Assembly: GCA_002817055.1 (NCBI GenBank)
Contig: MUCU01000039.1
Span: 1-14,008, forward strand
Length of the DNA: 14,008 nucleotides
Reading direction: 5' to 3'
From: SAR202 cluster bacterium Io17-Chloro-G7
Lineage (GTDB): Bacteria > Chloroflexota > Dehalococcoidia > UBA3495
The stretch's first letter is position 1; each line of letters opens with the position of its first letter. Below, one piece after another: positions 1-8,445 of the stretch. A program made the position numbers and the translations under genes. The notes below the pieces were generated by a model. It worked only from the letters and a program-made list of their open reading frames with translations. It had not been told where the DNA came from and did not search any database.

Positions 1-2
1 CT

Positions 3-80
3 CTCAAACGGGGTATCCAAGGTAAACGGCATAAAGCCGGATGGGTCGAGGACTACCTCCTAAAGGTGCTCCTTAGTTAA
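3..80 (+). CDS. Possible C-terminal end of an unidentified upstream gene (partial)
   Basis: A reading frame is open from the window edge to a TAA at 78-80, giving about 25 residues rich in Lys and Arg (KRGIQGKRHKAGW near its start) and ending in a hydrophobic stretch (YLLKVLL). The basic segment followed by a short helix vaguely recalls the tail of a small helix-turn-helix protein, but I do not recognise a family. An open frame this short occurs often by chance, and another frame is open to base 63. Its stop lies about 34 bases before the suf promoter. Confidence 0.25.
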   Translation, partial: LKRGIQGKRHKAGWVEDYLLKVLLS

Positions 81-113
81 GACGCGATTGCCCTGTGCTC
101 GCTACGAAAATCG

Positions 114-142
114 TTGACAGCTACGAAGACTAGTGCTAGGAT
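114..142 (+). promoter_or_regulatory. Sigma-70 type promoter P1 of the suf operon
   Basis: A consensus -35 TTGACA (114-119) is followed after 17 bases by TAGGAT (137-142). TGC directly before the -10 (134-136) makes it an extended -10. Transcription would start near 148-150, inside the adjacent inverted repeat, leaving a leader of roughly 137 bases before sufB. The match is seen in the sequence; its use as the suf promoter is inferred from position. Confidence 0.75.
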
Positions 143-143
143 A

Positions 144-168
144 ATTGTTGACTAACTCGGTCAACAAT
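144..168. promoter_or_regulatory. Perfect 9-7-9 inverted repeat, IscR type 1-like operator
   Basis: ATTGTTGAC (144-152) and GTCAACAAT (160-168) are exact reverse complements separated by 7 bases. The 25-bp element lies directly downstream of the P1 -10 and contains the -35 of a second promoter candidate. Compared by hand with the E. coli IscR type 1 consensus as I remember it (halves ATASYYGACTRW and WWYAGTCRRSTAT), 21 of 25 positions agree in the same register, including GACT and GTC in the core. Cyanobacterial SufR sites also use CAAC/GTTG half-sites, but with a different arrangement. An Fe-S-sensing repressor is the natural inference; no regulator gene is visible in the window. Confidence 0.6.
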
Positions 169-175
169 GTATATT
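148..175 (+). promoter_or_regulatory. Second, overlapping promoter candidate P2 of the suf operon
   Basis: TTGACT (148-153) lies within the left arm and loop of the inverted repeat. It is followed after 16 bases by TATATT (170-175); TATTAT at 172-177 with an 18-base spacer is an alternative -10. A protein on the dyad would cover this -35 and the start site of P1 together, so both promoters could be controlled by one site. The hexamers are seen; activity is inferred. Confidence 0.45.
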
Positions 176-285
176 ATTCCATCGCTGCCCACTAAAACCA
201 CGTCGGGCGCAAGTCACATCCAGTAGGGACTACGTTCAGAGTACTATCTCAGAATACTACCAGGGTCCATAAATCAGGAGAAAGA

Positions 286-1764
286 ATGGCCTCATCCGTG
301 ACCACATCGCAACCGAATGTAATTTCCAGAACGTCCAAAGATCTCGACACCGAATATAAGTGGGGATTTACCATAGACATCGAGTCCGACGTGATCCCCA
401 AGGGCTTGAGCGAAGATATCGTTCGGCTCATTTCCCAGAAAAAAGGTGAGCCCGAATGGATGTTGGAGTGGCGACTGAAAGCCTATCGCCACTGGGTGAA
501 GCAAGATTACCGGGAGCCCAAATGGGCCAACATTAAGCACCCGCCAATCGACTATCAAGACATCATCTACTATGCGGCCCCGGGTTCCAATCCGGATGCC
601 CCGAAAAGTCTGGATGAAGTGGACCCCGAGATATTGGAGGCCTTCGAAAAGTTGGGGATTCCTCTGGCGGAGCGGGAACGCTTGGCGGGGGTTGCGGTTG
701 ATGCGGTGTTGGACAGCGTGTCCGTGGCCACCACTTATCAGGACATGTTGGAAAAAGCCGGCATAATATTCTGTCCCATCAGCGAAGCCATCAAGAAACA
801 TCCCGACCTGGTTAAGAAATACCTGGGTTCGGTGGTCCCCTACGCCGACAATTTTTACGCAGGTCTAAACTCAGCCGTATTCAGCGATGGTTCCTTCGCC
901 TACATACCACCTGGAGTCCGCTGCCCCATTGAGTTAATGACCTACTTCCGCATCAATCAGGCCGACTCCGGCCAATTCGAGCGGACATTAATCATCGCCG
1001 ACAAGGGTAGCTACGTTAGCTATCTGGAGGGCTGCACCGCACCCGCCAGAAAAACCAATCAGTTGCATGCCGCCGTGGTGGAATTGGTGGCGCTCGATGA
1101 TGCTGAAATTAAGTATTCCACCCTTCAAAACTGGTTCCCCGGAGACAAGGACGGTAACGGCGGCGTGTACAATTTCGTGACCAAACGAGGTATATGCAAA
1201 GGCCGTAACTCCAAAATCTCATGGACACAAGTGGAAACCGGTTCTGCTATAACCTGGAAATATCCCAGTGTCATTCTCAAAGGCGACAACTCGGTGGGCG
1301 AATTCTACTCGGTGGCTCTGGTCAACAATTACCAGCAAGCCGATACCGGCACCAAGATGATCCACCAAGGCAAAAACACCAAGAGCACAATCGTGGCCAA
1401 GGGTATCTCCGCTGGCAAGGGGAATGCCACCTACCGCGGCCTGGTGAAGATCAACTCGGGGGCCCACAACTCCAAGAACTTCACCCAATGCGACTCGTTG
1501 CTCATCGGTGACCAATGCGGCGCGCACACGGTGCCCTACATAGAAGTGAAGAACTCGTCGGCCCAAGTGGAGCACGAGGCATCTACATCAAAAGTGAGCG
1601 ACGACCAGCTTTTTTACTGCCAGCAGCGAGGAATCTCAGTTGAAGAAGCCCACTACATGATTATCAACGGCTTCTGCCGTGACATATTCCAAGAGTTGCC
1701 ATTCGAGTTCGCCATGGAAGCGGGACAGTTGCTAAAGGTTAGTCTGGAAGGAGCGGTTGGGTAG
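286..1764 (+). CDS. sufB: Fe-S cluster assembly scaffold protein SufB
   Basis: SufB is the scaffold subunit of the cytosolic SufBCD complex, on which nascent iron-sulfur clusters form. The 492-residue product has normal family length. Its core beta-helix region runs from about residue 185 ([19 protein letters not shown]) to 445. Cys250 in [20 protein letters not shown] corresponds to the E. coli sulfur-accepting Cys254, and Cys402 in [16 protein letters not shown] to Cys405 at the SufB-SufD interface. The SufD-binding end (residues 430-465) is intact. AGGAG at 276-280, five bases before the ATG, supports the start. It is the first gene of the suf operon and its TAG is followed at once by the ATG of sufC. 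The SufB/SufD distinction is clear from the long N-terminal domain and the EGC motif. Confidence 0.97.
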   Translation: MASSVTTSQPNVISRTSKDLDTEYKWGFTIDIESDVIPKGLSEDIVRLISQKKGEPEWMLEWRLKAYRHWVKQDYREPKWANIKHPPIDYQDIIYYAAPGSNPDAPKSLDEVDPEILEAFEKLGIPLAERERLAGVAVDAVLDSVSVATTYQDMLEKAGIIFCPISEAIKKHPDLVKKYLGSVVPYADNFYAGLNSAVFSDGSFAYIPPGVRCPIELMTYFRINQADSGQFERTLIIADKGSYVSYLEGCTAPARKTNQLHAAVVELVALDDAEIKYSTLQNWFPGDKDGNGGVYNFVTKRGICKGRNSKISWTQVETGSAITWKYPSVILKGDNSVGEFYSVALVNNYQQADTGTKMIHQGKNTKSTIVAKGISAGKGNATYRGLVKINSGAHNSKNFTQCDSLLIGDQCGAHTVPYIEVKNSSAQVEHEASTSKVSDDQLFYCQQRGISVEEAHYMIINGFCRDIFQELPFEFAMEAGQLLKVSLEGAVG

Positions 1765-2580
1765 ATGAGCAGTCCTTCCATCGACAACGACAACAAAGCG
1801 CCTGGTGACAACAAAGCTCCCCTATTGGAAATCCGGGGTCTCTGTGTACAAGCCGACGATTTGGAAATCCTTAAAGGGGTCGACCTCACCGTAAACGCCG
1901 GGGAAGTGCACGCCATAATGGGCCCCAACGGCTCGGGCAAAAGCACCCTAGTCAGCGTCTTGGCAGGTAAGCCGGAATACACCGTCACCAGTGGAGAGGT
2001 GCTTTACCAGGGCCAGGATCTTTTGTCGCTGGAACCGGAGATTCGAGCGCGAATGGGCGTCTTCTTGGCCTTCCAATACCCACTGGAGCTTCCCGGTGTG
2101 CGCGCTTGGCAGTTCCTGAAAGCTGCAGTGGATTCCCTGCGGCTGCACCAGGGCGAGGAAGACCTGAGCGCCAGAGATTTTGACCGGCTATTGCGGGAAA
2201 AAGTGAAGTTGGTGGAAATTGACCCTGACCTGGTCAAACGCGCGGTAAATGAAGGGTTCTCGGGCGGAGAAAAGAAACGCAACGAGATCCTACAGATGGC
2301 GATGTTGGAGCCCAGGCTGGCACTACTCGACGAAACGGATTCCGGCTTGGATATTGATGCTCTTCGGATAGTTTCCGAGGGTGTAAACCGGCTGAAAAGC
2401 CCCTCCAACGCAACCGTCTTGGTCACCCACTACCAACGCATCTTGGACTACATCGCCCCCGACTACGTTCACGTCCTATTGGAAGGGAAGATTGTCCAGT
2501 CCGGCGGCTCTAGCCTGGCTGCGGAACTGGAATCCAAGGGTTATGAATGGCTCAAGGAACCCGTGGAAACCAGCGGTTAA
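1765..2580 (+). CDS. sufC: Fe-S cluster assembly ATPase SufC
   Basis: SufC is the ABC-type ATPase that drives conformational change of SufB-SufD during cluster assembly; it is a soluble protein, not a transporter subunit. Visible motifs: Walker A GPNGSGKS (53-60), Q-loop Gln104 in FQYP, signature SGGEKKRNE (166-174, the SufC-specific form), Walker B LALLDE (185-190) followed by TDSGLDIDAL, and switch His222 in VTHYQRIL. At 271 residues it is slightly longer than the usual ~250, owing to a polar N-terminal extension of about 18 residues. The start codon abuts the sufB stop with no gap, and GGAAGGAG at 1746-1753 within the end of sufB is the ribosome site. Translational coupling to sufB is likely. 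Confidence 0.97.
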   Translation: MSSPSIDNDNKAPGDNKAPLLEIRGLCVQADDLEILKGVDLTVNAGEVHAIMGPNGSGKSTLVSVLAGKPEYTVTSGEVLYQGQDLLSLEPEIRARMGVFLAFQYPLELPGVRAWQFLKAAVDSLRLHQGEEDLSARDFDRLLREKVKLVEIDPDLVKRAVNEGFSGGEKKRNEILQMAMLEPRLALLDETDSGLDIDALRIVSEGVNRLKSPSNATVLVTHYQRILDYIAPDYVHVLLEGKIVQSGGSSLAAELESKGYEWLKEPVETSG

Positions 2581-2623
2581 CCAAGCCGTTGTCTACCCGC
2601 TCTTCGCAATCTTTAACGCGGTC

Positions 2624-2638
2624 TAGGCTTGCGGCCTA
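2624..2638 (+). promoter_or_regulatory. Small stem-loop in the sufC-sufD gap
   Basis: TAGGC (2624-2628) and GCCTA (2634-2638) are perfect complements around the 5-base loop TTGCG, ending six bases before the sufD ATG, where a ribosome site would be expected. A five-pair stem is weak and may be chance. Confidence 0.25.
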
Positions 2639-2644
2639 AACACA

Positions 2645-4024
2645 ATGACTCAAACCACCACAAAAACTAGCAGTTACCAAGACGATTTCCAAGCGGTTCG
2701 CGCAAACCGGGCGACCCATGGGCCAGCATGGCTAACCGAGCTTGGCGATCAGGCATGGTCCAAGTTCACCGAAATAGGTTTCCCCACTGCCCGAAGGGGC
2801 AACGAGCGCTGGAAGTATACTAATGTCGCTCCCATCGCCAAGGCCAAGTTCAGTCTGGGCACGGAAATAACCTCCCAGCGAGAACCGGAACGGGAGGCTG
2901 CTTCGAGAGCCTATCCCTGGAATGATGATTGGATAAACCTGGTCTTCGTCAATGGCCGGTTTTCCAACTCCCTTTCCAATTTAAATGGGTTTAATCGCGC
3001 TAAAGGCGGCCTCGAAGTTACCAGCCTGGCTGAGGTTATGAACTCCGGGTCAGGAGGCGTAGAACGTCTTTTGGCCAAGCATGTCGATTTTGAGGAGGAC
3101 GGATTCGCCGCCCTCAACACGGCATTTCTGAACGACGGCGCATTTGTGCATATTCCCCATGGATGCGTGTTAACGTCGCCTGTGAACTTAATTTACCTGA
3201 CTTCCGCGTCTGCTCATCCCACGGTATCCCATCCACGGACATTAATACTGGTAGGGGAAGGCGCTCAGGCAACGGTGATCGAGTCTTTTGTGGGAGACCG
3301 CACCTCTGAATTTGCCACAGAGTATTTCACCAATGCAGTGACTGAGATTGTGTTGGCTGAAAGGGCGATATTAGACCACTATCGGGTAATCAACGAAGCG
3401 AGTCAGGCATTCCACGTTGGGACTAGCAGGGTCATCTTAAGCCAGGACAGCGATTTTTCATCATCCGCTTTTGCTACCGGTACGATATTAGCCAGGAACG
3501 ATTTCGAGGTACTTTTGGACGGCCCCGGCGCGTCCTGCACCTTGAACGGTCTTTATCTGACCGCCGATGGCCAGCACATGGACAATCTGATTAGCATCGA
3601 TCATGCCCAACCCAATACGTCCAGCCAATTGAGTTACAAGGGCATCCTCGATGGTAAGTCTCGGGCAGTGTTTGGCGGCCAGGTATTGGTCCGGAAAAAC
3701 GCTCAAAAAGTGAGCGCCAAACAATCGGACAAAAACTTGCTCCTTTCCAACCAAGCCGAGGTGGATAGCAAGCCCAGCTTATTGATCTACGCCGACGACG
3801 TTCAATGCGGGCACGGCGCCACGGCGGGCCACGTCGACAAAGACGCTTTGTTCTACCTACGCAGCAGGGGTCTGGACCCGGAAACCGCAAGCCGCATGTT
3901 GGTTCACGCCTTTGCTCGGGAAATTATCGAGACGGTGAAAGTCGAACACCTTAAGCAATACCTGGATGATTTGTTTTTGGAGTCCATTCCGGACACCGGC
4001 CTCCAACTAGGTGGTGCAGCATGA
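2645..4024 (+). CDS. sufD: Fe-S cluster assembly protein SufD
   Basis: SufD pairs with SufB and SufC in the SufBC2D scaffold and is thought to help iron entry at the SufB-SufD interface. The 459-residue product has the SufD N-terminal helical domain with the ERWKYTNV motif (54-61) and a C-terminal beta-helix. Near the end, [15 protein letters not shown] carries Cys388 and His390, matching E. coli Cys358 and His360, followed by [11 protein letters not shown]. It lacks the SufB EGC sulfur-acceptor motif. The gene starts 64 bases after sufC. No convincing Shine-Dalgarno sequence precedes the ATG; a small stem-loop lies there instead. An in-frame TAG at 2624-2626 rules out an upstream start. The stop overlaps the start of sufS by four bases (ATGA). 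Confidence 0.95.
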   Translation: MTQTTTKTSSYQDDFQAVRANRATHGPAWLTELGDQAWSKFTEIGFPTARRGNERWKYTNVAPIAKAKFSLGTEITSQREPEREAASRAYPWNDDWINLVFVNGRFSNSLSNLNGFNRAKGGLEVTSLAEVMNSGSGGVERLLAKHVDFEEDGFAALNTAFLNDGAFVHIPHGCVLTSPVNLIYLTSASAHPTVSHPRTLILVGEGAQATVIESFVGDRTSEFATEYFTNAVTEIVLAERAILDHYRVINEASQAFHVGTSRVILSQDSDFSSSAFATGTILARNDFEVLLDGPGASCTLNGLYLTADGQHMDNLISIDHAQPNTSSQLSYKGILDGKSRAVFGGQVLVRKNAQKVSAKQSDKNLLLSNQAEVDSKPSLLIYADDVQCGHGATAGHVDKDALFYLRSRGLDPETASRMLVHAFAREIIETVKVEHLKQYLDDLFLESIPDTGLQLGGAA

Positions 4025-5283
4025 CCAGTAGCGACATAGCTTCCCAGGCGGGAGAACCATCCCTGGAATTTGACGTTGCTAAGGTTCAACAGGATTTTCC
4101 CATCCTCAAGCAGACTGTCAATGGTAAACCCCTGGTTTATCTGGACAACGCCGCTACTAGTCAAAAACCCCAATCGGTAATAGACGCACTGGTGGGTTAT
4201 TACACGACCGATAACGCCAACGTTCATCGAGGCGTCCATACCCTCAGTCAGCGGGCCACGGACCACTACGAGGAAGCCCGTGAAAAAGTCCGGCGCTTTA
4301 TAAATGCCAAAGATGACCGGGAGATAATCTACGTTCGGGGCACAACCGAAGGGATCAACCTGGTGGCCCAGACCTTCGGCAGGGAAAATATCCACCAAGG
4401 CGATGAGATAATAATCTCCGCCATGGAGCACCATTCTAATATTGTCCCCTGGCAAATACTGTGCGAAGAGCGGGGCGCAGTCTTAAAGGTAATTCCCGTC
4501 GATGATTCGGGGGAGTTGCTCATGGACGAGTATGAAGCTTTGCTCAGTCCCCGGACCAAATTGGTTTCCGTGCTCCATGTTTCCAACGCATTGGGTACCA
4601 TCATCCCAGCAAAGCGGGTCGTCGAGATGGCCCACGCCCGAGGAGTGCCGGTGCTACTGGACGGCGCTCAAGCAGTGCCCCATTGCCCGGTGGACGTTCA
4701 AGACTTGGACTGCGACTTCTACGTTTTCTCGGGTCATAAATTGTATGGGCCTACCGGCATCGGAATCCTCTACGGCAAAGCGGAAGTTCTGGAATCAATG
4801 CCCCCGTACCAAGGTGGCGGCGAGATGATCCGGTCCGTCACATTCGAAAAAACCCTCTACAATGTACTGCCCCACAAGTTCGAGGCTGGTACCCCCAACA
4901 TAGCGGGCAGCATCGGATTGGGTGCGGCCATCGACTACGTTGAGGCACTGGGTATCGAGCGTATCGGCGCACACGAGCATCAGTTGCTGGAGTATGGTAC
5001 CGAGTTGCTTGCTCGGATTGACAGCGTCAGAATAATAGGCACCGCCCAAGATAAATCGGGTATTCTGTCATTTGTTATGGATGGAATTCATCCCCACGAC
5101 ATTGGTACAATCCTCGACGCCGAAGGAATTGCTATACGCACGGGACACCACTGCGCACAGCCTCTGATGGACCGATTTGGCGTTCCGGCCACAGCCAGGG
5201 CTTCTTTGGCCTTTTACAACACCAAGCAGGACCTGGACGCTCTCGCACAGGCACTCGATAGGGTTTTGGAGGTATTCAGCTAG
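4021..5283 (+). CDS. sufS: Cysteine desulfurase SufS
   Basis: SufS is a PLP-dependent group II cysteine desulfurase that takes sulfur from L-cysteine as a protein persulfide and passes it to SufU. The 420-residue protein is an aminotransferase class V fold of usual length. The PLP lysine is Lys240 in [11 protein letters not shown]. Cofactor contacts include His137 in MEHHSN, Asp214 and Gln217 in LLDGAQAVP. The persulfide-bearing Cys378 lies in RTGHHCAQP. The ATG overlaps the sufD stop (ATGA at 4021-4024), with AGGTGG at 4009-4014 as a plausible ribosome site. The next gene, sufU, overlaps its stop by one base, which fits the direct SufS-to-SufU sulfur relay. An IscS assignment is unlikely given the RTGHHCAQP loop and the operon. 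Confidence 0.96.
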   Translation: MTSSDIASQAGEPSLEFDVAKVQQDFPILKQTVNGKPLVYLDNAATSQKPQSVIDALVGYYTTDNANVHRGVHTLSQRATDHYEEAREKVRRFINAKDDREIIYVRGTTEGINLVAQTFGRENIHQGDEIIISAMEHHSNIVPWQILCEERGAVLKVIPVDDSGELLMDEYEALLSPRTKLVSVLHVSNALGTIIPAKRVVEMAHARGVPVLLDGAQAVPHCPVDVQDLDCDFYVFSGHKLYGPTGIGILYGKAEVLESMPPYQGGGEMIRSVTFEKTLYNVLPHKFEAGTPNIAGSIGLGAAIDYVEALGIERIGAHEHQLLEYGTELLARIDSVRIIGTAQDKSGILSFVMDGIHPHDIGTILDAEGIAIRTGHHCAQPLMDRFGVPATARASLAFYNTKQDLDALAQALDRVLEVFS

Positions 5284-5732
5284 TGTCCGGTCTTAACGAT
5301 CTATACCAGGAAATTCTCCTGGAACACAACAGTAAGCCTCATAATTTTCGGACAATGGATGGGGCCACCCAATCGGCCGAGGGCTTTAATCCCCTTTGTG
5401 GCGACATCATAACCGTCTTTCTAGACGTGTCCGACGGCGTCATTACCGATGTGTCCTTCCAAGGCTCCGGTTGCGCCATTTCCAGGGCCTCGGCCTCCAT
5501 GATGACCCAAAGCGTCAAAGGTAAAACCACGCAACAAGTCGAGCAAACCTTTGAGGCTTTCCGGTTGATGATGACCGAATTAGGCGCTGAACTCGACTAT
5601 GACACCCTTGGTGACCTGGAGTCCCTCTCCGGCGTTATTGAGTTTCCAAACCGGATCAAGTGCGCTGTTTTGGCCTGGCATACACTTCGGGCCGCCATGG
5701 AAGGCCGGTCCGAAGCGGTTTCCACCGAGTAA
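5283..5732 (+). CDS. sufU: Fe-S assembly sulfur-transfer protein SufU
   Basis: SufU is a zinc-dependent persulfide acceptor that docks on SufS in organisms lacking SufE. The 149-residue product has the family zinc ligands Cys39 and Asp41 in NPLCGD, Cys64 in SGCAIS and Cys127 in RIKCAV. The segment between the second and third cysteines is long, as in SufU proper rather than IscU. Translation starts at GTG: the G of the sufS TAG is its first base, and a strong GGAGGT at 5268-5273 nine bases upstream supports this start. It is the last gene of the tightly packed suf operon. No good terminator follows; AAGC/GCTT just after the stop forms only a four-pair stem. Confidence 0.94.
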   Translation: MSGLNDLYQEILLEHNSKPHNFRTMDGATQSAEGFNPLCGDIITVFLDVSDGVITDVSFQGSGCAISRASASMMTQSVKGKTTQQVEQTFEAFRLMMTELGAELDYDTLGDLESLSGVIEFPNRIKCAVLAWHTLRAAMEGRSEAVSTE

Positions 5733-5843
5733 GCTTTAGAGTAGGCTTTTCCTCAACTTCCCCATAAGCGAACTTGGCTGACGAACTTGCTCCGCCCAGT
5801 TTCCTCTCCGCAATCCATTAATGCACTGCCCACGTCCGATGCT

Positions 5844-5872
5844 TTGAGTCCAGCCTATTTGTCTTATATGAT
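5844..5872 (+). promoter_or_regulatory. Candidate promoter for the second sufU-like gene
   Basis: TTGAGT (5844-5849), a 17-base spacer and TATGAT (5867-5872) give a fair sigma-70 match about 100 bases before the downstream SufU-like gene. A competing candidate is TTGACT (5923-5928) with AATAAT (5948-5953), but its 19-base spacer is long. Either would let this gene be expressed apart from the main suf operon. Confidence 0.4.
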
Positions 5873-5927
5873 TCCACGCTCGGTTCTTTTGTTGTGCTAC
5901 GCTATGTGCGACTTAACCTTCTTTGAC

Positions 5928-5953
5928 TGCTGGCAATGATTGCTGGCAATAAT
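5928..5953 (+). repeat. 13-bp tandem duplication (2 copies)
   Basis: TGCTGGCAATGAT (5928-5940) is followed directly by TGCTGGCAATAAT (5941-5953), one mismatch in 13. It lies 19 bases before the second sufU-like start codon, in its leader or promoter. Confidence 0.8.
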
Positions 5954-5972
5954 TTTCGGGACTGAGTAGCTA

Positions 5973-6443
5973 ATGCCGAACCTCCCAGACGTGCCCCTAG
6001 ACGGTCTATACGGTGACTTGATTCTCGATCACTATAGAAATCCCCGGAACCGCACCATCTTGCTCCTAGCCGATGTCAAAGCCGAAGAATTCAATCCTTT
6101 TTGCGGCGACCGCATAATCTTGCAGCTTAAATTGGATGATGATGGCCGGGTTGCTCAAGTAGGCGTTCAGTCCGAAGGGTGTTCCATTATTCAGGCAACG
6201 GCGTCACTGATGTCGGAAGCCATGACGGGGAAAATGCTGGAAGAATTGGCTGACCTGGCTGGGCTATTCCGGGACGTAATGTATGGCAAAGTCGAAGGTG
6301 AGAATCCAACTCTGAATCTAGGGCCCCTACAGTCCCTCACGGTGGTCCGGCAATTCCCGGTGCGCATAAAGTGCGCCCTGCTCCCGTGGGTTGCGTTGGA
6401 AGAAGGTATCAAGAGCTATCGTTCCCGGCAAACCCGGGAGTAG
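5973..6443 (+). CDS. Second SufU-like Fe-S scaffold / sulfur-transfer protein
   Basis: A NifU/IscU N-terminal-type protein of 156 residues, paralogous to the upstream SufU. It keeps the metal-ligand pattern: Cys44 and Asp46 in NPFCGD, Cys70 in SEGCSII, Cys134 in RIKCALLPW, and the opening LYGDLILDHYRNPRN typical of the fold. It differs from the first copy in the second motif (EGCSII instead of SGCAIS) and through most of the helix region, so it is an old paralogue rather than a recent duplication. The ATG has only a weak ribosome site. A 240-base gap and a candidate promoter separate it from the suf operon. It may be a second sulfur acceptor for SufS or a scaffold or carrier with another partner; sequence alone does not decide. 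Confidence 0.85.
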   Translation: MPNLPDVPLDGLYGDLILDHYRNPRNRTILLLADVKAEEFNPFCGDRIILQLKLDDDGRVAQVGVQSEGCSIIQATASLMSEAMTGKMLEELADLAGLFRDVMYGKVEGENPTLNLGPLQSLTVVRQFPVRIKCALLPWVALEEGIKSYRSRQTRE

Positions 6444-6474
6444 CCACTGTTTCGAAAGTACCCAGCCGAACTCC

Positions 6475-6542
6475 CCGTTCGCCCTGAGCTTGTCGAAAAG
6501 TTCTTATGAGCACGTGTGCTTCGACAGGTTCACCGCGAACGG
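6475..6542. repeat. Long imperfect hairpin / REP-like element between convergent genes
   Basis: Two 23-base arms (6475-6497 and 6520-6542) pair at 19 positions, with two further G-U pairs possible in RNA, around a 22-base loop that holds a nested AGCAC/GTGCT stem. The left arm core TTCGCCCTGAGCTTGTCGAA is a motif I recall as a widespread dispersed palindromic repeat in environmental bacterial genomes. It sits between the + strand SufU-like gene and the - strand lipoprotein gene and could end transcription from both sides or shield the 3' ends, although no T-tract follows either arm. Confidence 0.7.
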
Positions 6543-6585
6543 ACCAAATTACCACGGACGGGCTGAATCAATTCGAACGCCCCAA

Positions 6586-8385
6586 TCAGCGGTCCAGCCA
6601 AACTCGGGACCAATAAAGGTATTCTGACAGGGCCGTGTTGGGATGGAATCCTGTGACCTGCGGGTCGAACACCCAACGCGATGCGCCAGTAACAGGGCTG
6701 AACAGATAGGCTTCATCCATGACTCGCCGCTGAATTTCCTTAAGCAAATCTTCGCGTTTATCTGGGTTGAACTCTGCGGCTTGGTCTTCGATCATCCTGT
6801 CCAATTCCCGGTTTTGATGGCCAGAGATGTTCCACCTCCCTTGGCTGTGCAGTAGTGCCATCAAAAAACTGTTAGTGGTTGACGTGGGCGGCAGCACCCC
6901 CAGAGCGATTTGATAGTCTCTCTGATTCAGGACAATGTCGCTGAATTGAGAAGGATTGAGCCGACGGATTGTTGGGTCGAATCCCACCTGACGCAAGTCC
7001 TCGGTCAGGCGTCGCTCCAGGTCCAAGTAGGCATCACCGAATTCCTCGGTCCGGACGGTGATCTCGATTCCACCGCCGGCGCCTGCTCGGGCCAACGCCT
7101 CTCGGGACATGCCTGGGTCGGCGAAATATTGGCCCCGCATTTCATTTCGCTCCAGTAGCCAACCCGAGTTCGAAACAGGGATACCAACGCTGACGAACCC
7201 CTGCCCGGCCCAGACGGTGTCCACATAATTCCAAGGGTCGATTGCGCGCCACATGGCCCGGCGCACGGCCACATCGGACAGTTGTTGCGACCGCACGTTG
7301 AAAGCCAAGTAGACGCCGGTACCCGATTGGCGCGACAGAGCCGAGCCAACATCTGCGCCCCAATCTCTGAGTTGCCGCCATTCGTTGGGCGGCAGGATGG
7401 TGATATCCACCATCCCTCCCTGTAACGCCGCCATCCGCTCAAGACCGGAGGAAATGATTTTGCCCTCGGCTCTTATGGGTTTGATTGCCAACGCGTCGAG
7501 GTAAGGCAGTCCAGCCTCAAAATAGTCCGGGTTGCGGCGGAGGACAGTACCGACCTTGTCTTCGGATTCAACCCAAATCCAGGGTCCGGTACCTACAACC
7601 GGACTTTCACGAAGGTCTCCAAACTTCTCCACGACCTCCCGAGCGACAATTTTGCTATGGCCGTCGGCCAAGGACAGCAGGGCATCGGCATCGGCCATTG
7701 CTAGATCAATCCGGAGGCGATGGGGTCCCAATGCAGCGACTTCGCCCCAAGAAGACAAGAGCCCGGCGTTGGCCCATCCGGGCGTGCGCATGCGGTCGTA
7801 GCTAAAAACCAAGTCGTCGGCGACTAAAGCGCGACCGTCCACCGGCGTAATGTTCTGCCACCGGACATCTTCACGAAGTTGGAACTGGTAAGCGAAGCCG
7901 GATGTTAACTCCCAACTCAGGCACAGATCGCATTCCAGCAGCAAGCTGGGCTGGTCATCCCCCGTGCCGGGCCGAAGCCTGAGTAACCGGCTATAAGCCA
8001 GCCCCGGCCCCATGGAGGTCAAGGTTTCTTGAATCGTTTGGTGCACGTCTCTGTGGGGGACATCGGCGAATCCCGCCACGGTCAATGAACCGCCGTGGGT
8101 TCCCTCGCGTCGATTTTCCAATTTGAGGGACAGTTGCGCCGGAACTTGAGTTGGGAGTGGGGCCGGGGTGGCGGCTAGTTTCTTTCCAGTAGCCGTGGCT
8201 GAGGATGTTGGGGCAGGCGCCAACGTCGCCATCGGGGCGGGTTGCTCAGCGGCTTGCTCTATAATAGGTGTTGCCGTGGCCGCTGGTTGAGTTGTGGGAC
8301 TGGTGCAACCAGAGGCGCAAGCCAAGACCACAATCGCGATTCCCGAAATAATCCAAACTTTGGCTTTGTTGCTCGCGGTTTTCAT
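6586..8385 (-). CDS. ABC transporter solute-binding lipoprotein, peptide/nickel family (SBP_bac_5)
   Basis: The product is a lipid-anchored extracytoplasmic binding protein of the DppA/OppA type, which captures oligopeptides or similar solutes for an ABC importer. From the chosen ATG it has 599 residues: a short basic N-terminus, a hydrophobic segment (11-22), and candidate lipid-bearing cysteines Cys23 and Cys27. An Ala/Pro/Thr-rich linker follows to about residue 85, then the two-lobed family 5 domain with VVGTGPWIW, NPDYFEAGLPYLDAL and VRRAMWRAID. I place the start at 8385 rather than the in-frame start 24 bases upstream because MKTASNKAK is a normal signal start and GGGAG lies about eight bases before it on the - strand. 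No permease or ATPase gene lies beside it, so it may serve a distant transporter. The ligand cannot be read from sequence. Confidence 0.88.
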   Translation of the reverse strand: MKTASNKAKVWIISGIAIVVLACASGCTSPTTQPAATATPIIEQAAEQPAPMATLAPAPTSSATATGKKLAATPAPLPTQVPAQLSLKLENRREGTHGGSLTVAGFADVPHRDVHQTIQETLTSMGPGLAYSRLLRLRPGTGDDQPSLLLECDLCLSWELTSGFAYQFQLREDVRWQNITPVDGRALVADDLVFSYDRMRTPGWANAGLLSSWGEVAALGPHRLRIDLAMADADALLSLADGHSKIVAREVVEKFGDLRESPVVGTGPWIWVESEDKVGTVLRRNPDYFEAGLPYLDALAIKPIRAEGKIISSGLERMAALQGGMVDITILPPNEWRQLRDWGADVGSALSRQSGTGVYLAFNVRSQQLSDVAVRRAMWRAIDPWNYVDTVWAGQGFVSVGIPVSNSGWLLERNEMRGQYFADPGMSREALARAGAGGGIEITVRTEEFGDAYLDLERRLTEDLRQVGFDPTIRRLNPSQFSDIVLNQRDYQIALGVLPPTSTTNSFLMALLHSQGRWNISGHQNRELDRMIEDQAAEFNPDKREDLLKEIQRRVMDEAYLFSPVTGASRWVFDPQVTGFHPNTALSEYLYWSRVWLDR

Positions 8386-8445
8386 CCCATCTCTCCCGCC
8401 CACCCTCAAACCATGGCCCGCGCGGATGCCAACTCACCAGTAGAC

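Noticed and set aside
292..801. Long - strand open frame opposite sufB, and similar antisense frames opposite sufC, sufD, the MaoC-like gene and the methyltransferase
   Set aside because: These mirror strongly coding genes on the other strand and have no protein-family character or ribosome sites.
5731..5752. Possible terminator AAGC..GCTTTT just after sufU
   Set aside because: Only four base pairs with a nine-base or longer loop, too weak to support.
6423..6439. GC-rich stem (CCCGG / CCGGG, loop CAAAC) at the end of the second sufU-like gene as a terminator
   Set aside because: The stem lies within the last codons and no T-tract follows; the larger hairpin at 6475-6542 is a better candidate.
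7005..7442. Alternative - strand frames inside the solute-binding lipoprotein gene
   Set aside because: The main frame is continuous and carries the family motifs; the others are shadows of its codon bias.
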